DNA from: Cranoglanis bouderius
Lineage: Eukaryota > Chordata > Actinopteri > Siluriformes > Cranoglanididae
Reading direction: 5' to 3'
DNA length: 64,000 nt
NCBI GenBank assembly: GCA_023630585.1
Contig: CM042542.1
Location: forward strand, 23,253,207 to 23,317,206
A program made the position numbers and the translations under genes. The first letter of the stretch is position 1. Each line of letters opens with the position of its first letter. Below are positions 56,259 to 64,000 of this stretch, piece after piece. Under the pieces are notes generated by a model. The model was not told the origin of the DNA. It ran no database searches and saw nothing but the letters and a program-made list of their open reading frames with translations.

Positions 56259-57764
56259 GTGCATCTCAATAAATTAGAATGTCGTGGAAAAGTTCATTTA
56301 TTTCAGTAATTCAACTCAAATTGTGAAACTCGTGTATTAAATAAATTCAGTGCACACAGACTGAAGTAATTTAAGTCTTTGGTTCTTCTAATTGTGATGA
56401 TTTTAGCTCACATTTAACAAAAACCCACCAATTCACTATCTCAACAAATTAGAATACTTCATAAGACCAATAAAAAAAAAAACATTTTTAGTGAATTGTT
56501 GGCCTTCTGGAAAGTATGTTCATTTACTGTACATGTACTCAATACTTGGTAGGGGCTCCTTTTGCTTTAATTACTGCCTCAATTCGGCGTGGCATGGAGG
56601 TGATCAGTTTGTGGCACTGCTGAGGTGGTATGGAAGCCCAGGTTTCTTTGACAGTGGCCTTCAGCTCATCTGCATTTTTTGGTCTCTTGTTTCTCATTTT
56701 CCTCTTGACAATACCCCATAGATTCTCTATGGGGTTCAGGTCTGGTGAGTTTGCTGGCCAGTCAAGCACACCAACACCATGATCATTTAACCAACTTTTG
56801 GTGCTTTTGGCAGTGTGGGCAGGTGCCAAATCCTGCTGGAAAATGAAATCAGCATCTTCAAAAAGCTGGTCAGCAGAAAGAAGCATGAGGTGCTCCAAAA
56901 TTTCTTGGTAAACGGGTGCAGTGACTTTGGTTTTCAAAAAACACAATGGACCAACACCAGCAGATGACATTGCACCCCAAATCATCACAGACTGTGGAAA
57001 CTGAACACTGGACTTCAAGCAACTTGGGCTATGAGCTTCTCCACCCTTCCTCCAGACTCTAGGACCTTGGTTTCCAAATGAAATACAAAACTTGCTCTCA
57101 TCTGAAAAGAGGACTTTGGACCACTGGGCAACAGTCCAGTTCTTCTTCTCCTTAGCCCAGGTAAGACACCTCTGACGTTGTCTGTGGTTCAGGAGTGGCT
57201 TAACAAGAGGAATACGACAACTGTAGCCAAATTCCTTGGCACGTCTGTGTGTGGTGGCTCTTGATGCCTTGACCCCAGCCTCAGTCCATTCCTTGTGAAG
57301 TTCACTCAAATTCTTGAATCGATTTTGCTTGACAATCCTCATAAGGCTGCGGTTCTCTCGGTTGGTTGTGCATCTTTTTCTTCCACACTTTTTCCTTCCA
57401 TTCAACTTTCTGTTAACATGCTTGGATACAGCACTCTGTGAACAGCCAGCTTCTTTGGCAGTGAATGTTTGTGGCTTACCTAGTGAACCAAACTGAGAGA
57501 CCATTTTGAAGGCTCAGGAAACCTTTGCAGGTGTTTTGAGTTGATTAGCTGATTGGCATGTCACCATATTCTAATTTGTTGAGATAGTGAATTGGTGGGT
57601 TTTTGTTAAATGTGAGCCAAAATCATCACAATTAAAAGAACCAAAGACTTAAACTACTTCAGTCTGTGTGCATTGAATTTATTTAATACACGAGTTTCAC
57701 AATTTGAGTTGAATTACTGAAATAAATGAACTTTTCCATGACATTCTAATTTATTGAGATGCAC

Positions 57765-57767
<3 letters not shown>
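56256..57767 (-). mobile_element. Complete Tc1-family transposon (1,512 bp)
   Basis: Long TIRs of about 210 bp start CAGGTGCATCTCAATAAATT and are inverted at the right end (AATTTATTGAGATGCACCTG). The element sits inside a TA microsatellite, so TA flanks both ends. It encodes one uninterrupted transposase on the minus strand. It lies in the zinc-finger gene intron, transcribed in the same direction as that gene. A second family member starts at 63,564. Confidence 0.95.
56539..57504 (-). CDS. Tc1-type transposase, full length (321 aa)
   Basis: Catalyses cut-and-paste transposition into TA sites. The N terminus MVSQFGSLGKPQTFTAKEAG contains the first helix-turn-helix of the paired-like DNA-binding domain (AKEAGCSQSAVSKHVN, residues about 17-32), followed by a basic linker with GRKKCGRKR (about 36-44). 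The second helix-turn-helix includes the VKASRATTHRRAKEFGY segment (about 74-90). The DDE domain follows: first Asp in LFSDESKF (about 153), second Asp in FQQDLAPAHTAK (about 245), and Glu in NSPDLNPIENLWG (about 280), which is the DD34E spacing of Tc1. The end is AKGAPTKY. No stop or frameshift was seen and the length equals the family norm (about 340), so activity is plausible but untested. Confidence 0.93.
   Translation of the reverse strand: MVSQFGSLGKPQTFTAKEAGCSQSAVSKHVNRKLNGRKKCGRKRCTTNRENRSLMRIVKQNRFKNLSELHKEWTEAGVKASRATTHRRAKEFGYSCRIPLVKPLLNHRQRQRCLTWAKEKKNWTVAQWSKVLFSDESKFCISFGNQGPRVWRKGGEAHSPSCLKSSVQFPQSVMIWGAMSSAGVGPLCFLKTKVTAPVYQEILEHLMLLSADQLFEDADFIFQQDLAPAHTAKSTKSWLNDHGVGVLDWPANSPDLNPIENLWGIVKRKMRNKRPKNADELKATVKETWASIPPQQCHKLITSMPRRIEAVIKAKGAPTKY

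Positions 57768-57851
<84 letters not shown>
57768..57851. repeat. (TA)n microsatellite, right of the Tc1 insertion
   Basis: About 42 TA repeats. Its right side abuts another Tc1 fragment. Confidence 0.95.
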
Positions 57852-57854
<3 letters not shown>

Positions 57855-58505
57855 TGCATGTAAGTACTATAGTACTCCACAGCACAGAATCCCAAAACTT
57901 CTGTGGCTTATTTATATGATTTCGAGCGACTTGTCTTGTGCTTTTGGTCAGTAGTGGTGAACGTCTTGGAGTTCTGGCATGGAAACCTTCTGTGTTTAGT
58001 ACACACCATACAGTGATCACTGAAACCTCAGTGCCTGTTGCCACCAAGTCTTGCTGCAGGTCTTTTGCAGTCACTTGAGGGTTTTTCACAACCTGCCTTC
58101 TCAGAAATATGGTTGCAGCTGTTGATAGCTTCCTTTTTCTGCCCCGTCCAGGTATTTCATGTATTTTCTGCCCCTAGCCAGTTCAGGTATTTCATGTGTT
58201 CTATCTCAAGTACATCTGGTGCTACTAATGAAGCCCTTGATTAGTTGCATCAGATGTGCTTGAGACCTGTTTTGCATATTTGTGCTGTTGTGAGGGATTC
58301 TATTCAGGGGGTTAAAAATTTTTGAGACTGCAGAAGTCATTATAAGTTGCATTTTCAGTTGAATTTGGGGAACCACTTGAACTTGTGTTGAACTATTTCA
58401 ATTGCTTTTGTTTGACTCATTGTTCATTGCAAACAGCTGTAAGTCTGTAAATTTTTACAATAAACCTGATTTGCAATGGGGGCTGAATAATTTTGATTGT
58501 AACTG
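57852..58505 (-). mobile_element. Tc1-like fragment, 5' half
   Basis: Starts on the minus strand at the TIR CAGTTACAATCAAAATTATT (58505). The transposase part reads KNPQVTAKDLQQDLVATGTE, VSVITVWCVLNTEGFHARTP and KPQKFWDSVLWS, which covers the second helix-turn-helix up to the first catalytic region. The 3' half is lost at the TA microsatellite. Confidence 0.83.
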
Positions 58506-59052
58506 ATGTCACTTTCCTGCTCTTTACAGATTATTTTGTTCTCCTGCCATCTGAATTGAGCCTCTGAAATACATTTGAACATTTTTCTGCTGACTAGAGC
58601 AGCTGGAATGAAATGAGCACCTCCAGATCTGAGGCCATGGGTGCCTCTTGGAAAAGAGTAGGATACTCCATATAGGTGAGGGGAGAGACCTTGCACCTGG
58701 TGGAGGATGTTAAGTACCTTGACATGTTATTTAAAATGGAAGAAATACAGCATGTGAGATTGAAAACCATATCAGGTAACCAGCAGAAGTGTTACAGTCA
58801 ATGTGACTCAGAAAAAGCTCTCTTTTACTGGTCACCAGTACAGGTGGCAGAAATGTGTTTCCATGGCAGCACTTAGTCTCCATGATAGGGTAAGGAGCTT
58901 GGCAATCTGAGAGAGTTTTGGAGAACTGTGTTCATGCTTAAACTGTAATTGCCACTCAATTCCTGCATAAAGGTGCATCTGTGAAGGGCTTACAAACAGA
59001 GAAATACTGCAAATATGACATGTTCATGGTGTTAATATGTTTATGTACCTAC
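58506..59052. other. Zinc-finger gene intron, distal part
   Basis: No exon was recognised. A repeat-like stretch (about 58,640-58,740) reads CTTGCACCTGGTGGAGGATG, which vaguely resembles the 3' part of some non-LTR elements; it is unassigned. Confidence 0.3.
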
Positions 59053-59170
59053 CAGACTGACGGGATTTGAGATTCTTCTGCAGTCCATCATGTTCTTCCA
59101 CAGGGGTGGTGTGTTCCATAGAGCCTGACATCCCTACTTCTGAAGTGTTGATCTGCACAGCCTCACAATG
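59053..59170 (-). CDS. Upstream exon of the zinc-finger gene
   Basis: On the minus strand the acceptor TTTTTAAAG precedes 59170 and the donor GTAGGTAC follows 59053. It encodes HCEAVQINTSEVGMSGSMEH, then TTPVEEHDGLQKNLKSRQSG, an acidic N-terminal segment familiar from fish poly-zinc-finger proteins. The exon ends one base into a codon and the finger exon begins with the two remaining bases (G|GA), so the join gives SRQSGKKLHYCEQC. Possible starts are the two ATGs inside this exon; alternatively the true start lies in an exon beyond 59,171, which I did not find. Confidence 0.8.
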
Positions 59171-59289
59171 CTTTAAAAATAAAAGTTAGGAATGTTTATA
59201 TGATCTGTGTTTATCAGAGGAGCATGAAACATAAATGTGTAAGTTTACTTTTCTGCCACAGAGAATCGAGTTTATTGCATATGTACTAT

Positions 59290-59660
59290 TAAGGTGGTAG
59301 AGCCTTTCTATCTCCACACTTTGGACTTTCCATCACTTTGGTAGAGGTTAATCTCAGTTCCAGAACTTTTGTGGCTCATCTCTGTATTTCTGTTCAAATT
59401 CCAATCTGGGCTTCTGATTCTTACTGCTGATGAGTGGTTTGCATCTTGTGGTATGGCTTCTATATTTCTGCTCACAAAGTCTTTTTCGAATGGTGGATTG
59501 TGATACCTTCACCCCTGCCCTGTGGAGGTTGTTGGTGATGTCACTGACTGATTTTGGGTTTTTTCATCACAGTTCTGTGTGTCATCAGTTGCTGTTGTAT
59601 TCCTTGGCCGACCCATTCGGTGACTGTTGCTCAGTACACCAGTGGTGTCTTTCTATATAC
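59290..59660 (-). mobile_element. Degenerate Tc1-like transposase fragment
   Basis: The minus strand reads NLHRAGVKVSQSTIRKRLCE then SHTTRCKPLISSKNQKPRLE and KYRDEPQKFW, the second helix-turn-helix and linker of a Tc1 transposase, followed by a break. It lies just beyond the upstream zinc-finger exon. Confidence 0.75.
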
Positions 59661-59676
59661 ATACATACTATATACA

Positions 59677-59844
59677 CAGTACTGTGCAAAAGTTTTGGGC
59701 AGGTGTGAAAAATAATGCTGTAAACTAAGAATGCTTTCAAAAACAGAAGTGTTAATAGTTTAGACTATTAGCATGTCTATTTTTGGAAGCATTCTTACTT
59801 TACAGCATGTTTTCACACCTGCCCAAAACTTTTGCACAGTACTG
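59677..59844. mobile_element. 168-bp full-length palindromic MITE
   Basis: The two 84-bp halves are inverted copies at about 90% identity, starting CAGTACTGTGCAAAAGTTTT and GGGCAGGTGTG. A transcript would form one long hairpin. No coding sequence. The flanks do not show a clean TA duplication. Confidence 0.9.
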
Positions 59845-59856
59845 AATGTATGCATG

Positions 59857-61735
<1,879 letters not shown>

Positions 61736-61739
61736 ACAC

Positions 61740-63542
61740 TGTAGCGTATGATCTATGGTCAAACTGATTTCTAAATTAACCCAAACTAAACATAGAGTAA
61801 CCCTGAGAGGCCTCCTGCGGCCAGATGCCCCATTGGAATGCAAAAAGTCTCTCTGGGACCCACACAGGACTTACCCCTGCAATAAAAGAAACCTTTGATG
61901 ACTGAACTTCTGGGAAACTTCATGATTAGTTCGTCAGCAGGGATCCAACACACACACACACACACACACACACACGCGCTTACCTTACACACACAATGGA
62001 GAAACCCCTCTCTCTTCAATGTAACGTCTAATTATATGTAATTATTCCATGTCTAAATAGTGTGATGTTATTTTGTTTACATATATTGTGTGTTTAACTA
62101 ACCTTAATGACTTTAGATAGTTTAATCTAGCATATCATTTTAAATGTCTGTAACCAGGTTTTATTTGTAATATTCTTCACAAATCCATCGAATTTGGTAT
62201 GTAGTTAATCGTCTCGAGATACCCGGATTGATTATGCATATCACATTGCAATGGGATACATCATTTCATGTTTTCACTTAATTTCATTTATAACACGGTA
62301 TAAGCCAGCTCCTCCCTGGACATTTAAATTAGGGTCCGAGACCAGACAAAGAGAGTCATCCGGACATGCAAACCCAACTTCCTGATTGGCCCATAGCCCA
62401 AAGAGGCGTGTGCACTGGTGTTGTTTTAAAACAACACCACGCTCACTTCACTCACTTCTTCTTCTTCCCTCTTTGGATTTGAGAGTTAGACTTCAGAGTT
62501 TGACTTCACTTCTCAACTTCACTTCTTCCGGTTTCTCTCCCCCGGGGCCACGTGCCCCGGGAAGAGGAAGCCAGGATCTCTCTCTCTCCGGACACAAGAT
62601 GCAACTACCTCCGGGCTCACGCCTTTCCAAACAACAACAAACCAGCGAACTCTACCCGACCTCGCACAAACTCTCAACCTTGAGGCCATGCAAGTATAGT
62701 TAATGACCTATATCTGCGTTAAGATTGGACCCCTGTGTTACAGGAGAATTAAGTTCGTGCTGGTTCTGAAAAAGGCTAAATAGTTGTGTTTTTGTCTGCT
62801 TCCCTTTCTTTCATCACTTGCTCTCTATCCCTTTTCTCTCCCTGTATATAGATGTGTATATATGTATGTTTTGCTTAGAATTAGTCGTGTGTATCCATAG
62901 TCACAAATAGCTATTAAAATCTATTATCCCACGCTTGATTTTCTCTGTTTTTGGTCACGTGATGAGTCCCTTAAATACTGCATAAGATCTTCGTTACCCG
63001 CTCTATCTTTAATAATACACTTCGTGAGTTAATTCTTCCTGGCCAGAAGGATAAACTCACTCTTTAGAGTTCATAAAGCTGATCTAGGCCACATACATAG
63101 TCATAATTAATTATAATCCGTTGTAGTTAATTATCTATATGTATATGTGCACCTATATAAATTCCCTTTCATGGCTGATGTATATTTATAACTGGTCACA
63201 ACACGCGTTGATTAGATATATAGATATATTTCACGCCACTCGAGCCAATTCCTCACATAAATTGGAGAATACATTTAAACGTGTTAAACATCTTTTTTTT
63301 TATTTGTTACATAAATTGTAACCGGTGGAGAATATTATTGTAAACGTTGCAGATTCATCCGAGTTACTACACATTCCTGTAGATAACGCGGGCACGCTTT
63401 AAAACTCGTCTCCTTTAAAAGGGTGCGTTGAATCCAAGTGTGCGCTTCTGTTTCGTTTCATGTTTAAAGTTGATCCATTTCATTATTCTGGCTTAAAAGA
63501 ATAATGCATAATAATGCCCCTTTTTGTATAATTTTCGCTACA
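61740..63542 (+). mobile_element. Probable solo LTR, about 1.8 kb
   Basis: The interval starts TGTAGCG and ends CGCTACA, a perfect 7-bp inverted terminal repeat in the TG...CA form of LTRs. It is flanked by ACAC on both sides (61736-61739 and 63543-63546), though these lie in CA-rich sequence. There is no long ORF. Inside are a TATA box (62299-62304), an AATAAA (61881-61886) and a GC-rich CACGTG part (about 62,540-62,570). No primer-binding site or internal region is attached, as expected for a solo LTR. The strand is inferred from the TATA box. A CA microsatellite lies at about 61,950-61,975. Confidence 0.5.
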
Positions 63543-63563
63543 ACACACACACACACACATATA

Positions 63564-64000
63564 CAGGTGCATCTCAATAAATTAGAATGTCGTGGAAAAG
63601 TTCATTTATTTCAGTAATTCAACTCAAATTGTGAAACTCGTGTATTAAATAAATTCAATGCACACAGACTGAAGTAGTTTAAGTCTTTGGTTCTTTTAAT
63701 TGTGATGATTTTGATTCACATTTAACAAAAACCCACCAATTCACTATCTCAACTAATTAGAATATGGTGACGTGCCAATCAGCTAATCAACTCAAAACAC
63801 CTGCAAAGGTTTCCTGAGCCTTTAAAATGGTCTCACAGTTTGGTTCACTAGGTAAGCCACAAACATTCATTGCCAAAGAAGCTGGCTGTTCACAGAGTGC
63901 TGTATCCAAGCATGTTAACAGAAAGTTGAGTGGAAGGAAAAAGTGTGGAAGAAAAAGATGCACAACCAACCGAGAGAACCGCAGCCTTATGAGGATTGTC
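63564..64000 (+). mobile_element. Second copy of the 56,256 Tc1 family, cut by the window end
   Basis: Starts CAGGTGCATCTCAATAAATT after a TA, close to identical to the complete copy through the TIR and the transposase start. Confidence 0.95.
63827..64000 (+). CDS. Tc1 transposase, N-terminal part (partial)
   Basis: Fifty-eight codons from MVSQFGSLGKPQTFIAKEAG, open to the window end. It differs from the complete copy at a few residues (for example TFI for TFT and LSGRKK for LNGRKK). It covers the first helix-turn-helix and the basic GRKKCGRKR linker. Whether the rest is intact cannot be seen here. Confidence 0.9.
   Translation, partial: MVSQFGSLGKPQTFIAKEAGCSQSAVSKHVNRKLSGRKKCGRKRCTTNRENRSLMRIV

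Overview
This window looks like teleost fish nuclear DNA, probably a catfish or other ostariophysan; that placement is an inference from the mix of families, not a database match. The evidence is interrupted eukaryotic genes with GT/AG introns, a fish-type FISNA-NACHT NLR (NLRC3-like), a tandem C2H2 zinc-finger gene, many Tc1/mariner and hAT elements, tRNA- and 5S-derived SINEs, non-LTR retrotransposon pieces, and long CA and TA microsatellites. There are no bacterial-style operons.

Layout. Bases 1-28,080 are one very large tandem array of a 29-bp unit (about 970 units). It holds blocks in reversed orientation (1-1,456 and 6,104-6,515) and nested higher-order duplications (offsets 3,802, about 1,179/1,237 and 1,416 bp). 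Because 29 is not a multiple of three and the unit has no stop in any phase on either strand, the array is open in long stretches of all six frames. I treat those reading frames as by-products of the repeat. The array ends abruptly against an L2-like reverse-transcriptase fragment (about 28,081-28,345). Bases 28,350-34,700 are gene-free and hold hAT transposase relics, a TIR element and a 34-bp tandem array. Bases 34,704-39,816 are an NLRC3-like NLR gene in recognisable exons with two in-frame stops and a frameshift in its NACHT exon, so I call it a pseudogene. Bases 43,446-43,512 are an isolated first coding exon resembling a SAM domain. An RTE-like LINE, a duplicated degenerate repeat, a hAT element with a perfect 8-bp target duplication, a 20-bp minisatellite and nested Tc1/SINE insertions fill 43,800-53,470. 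Bases 53,996-59,170 (minus strand) are a zinc-finger gene whose phases join two exons: a short upstream exon and a 14-finger exon. The intron between them contains a complete 1,512-bp Tc1 element with an uninterrupted 321-codon transposase, inserted in a TA microsatellite. The right end holds a second, dead Tc1 with long TIRs, a palindromic MITE, a probable 1.8-kb solo LTR, and the start of another copy of the intact Tc1 family running off the window.

The host genes here (an innate-immunity NLR and a poly-zinc-finger gene) both belong to families that expand by duplication in fish. Apart from these and the SAM exon, almost everything readable is repetitive or mobile DNA. One minus-strand ORF (51,129 down to about 50,816) resembles nothing I recognise and has been truncated by a Tc1 end.
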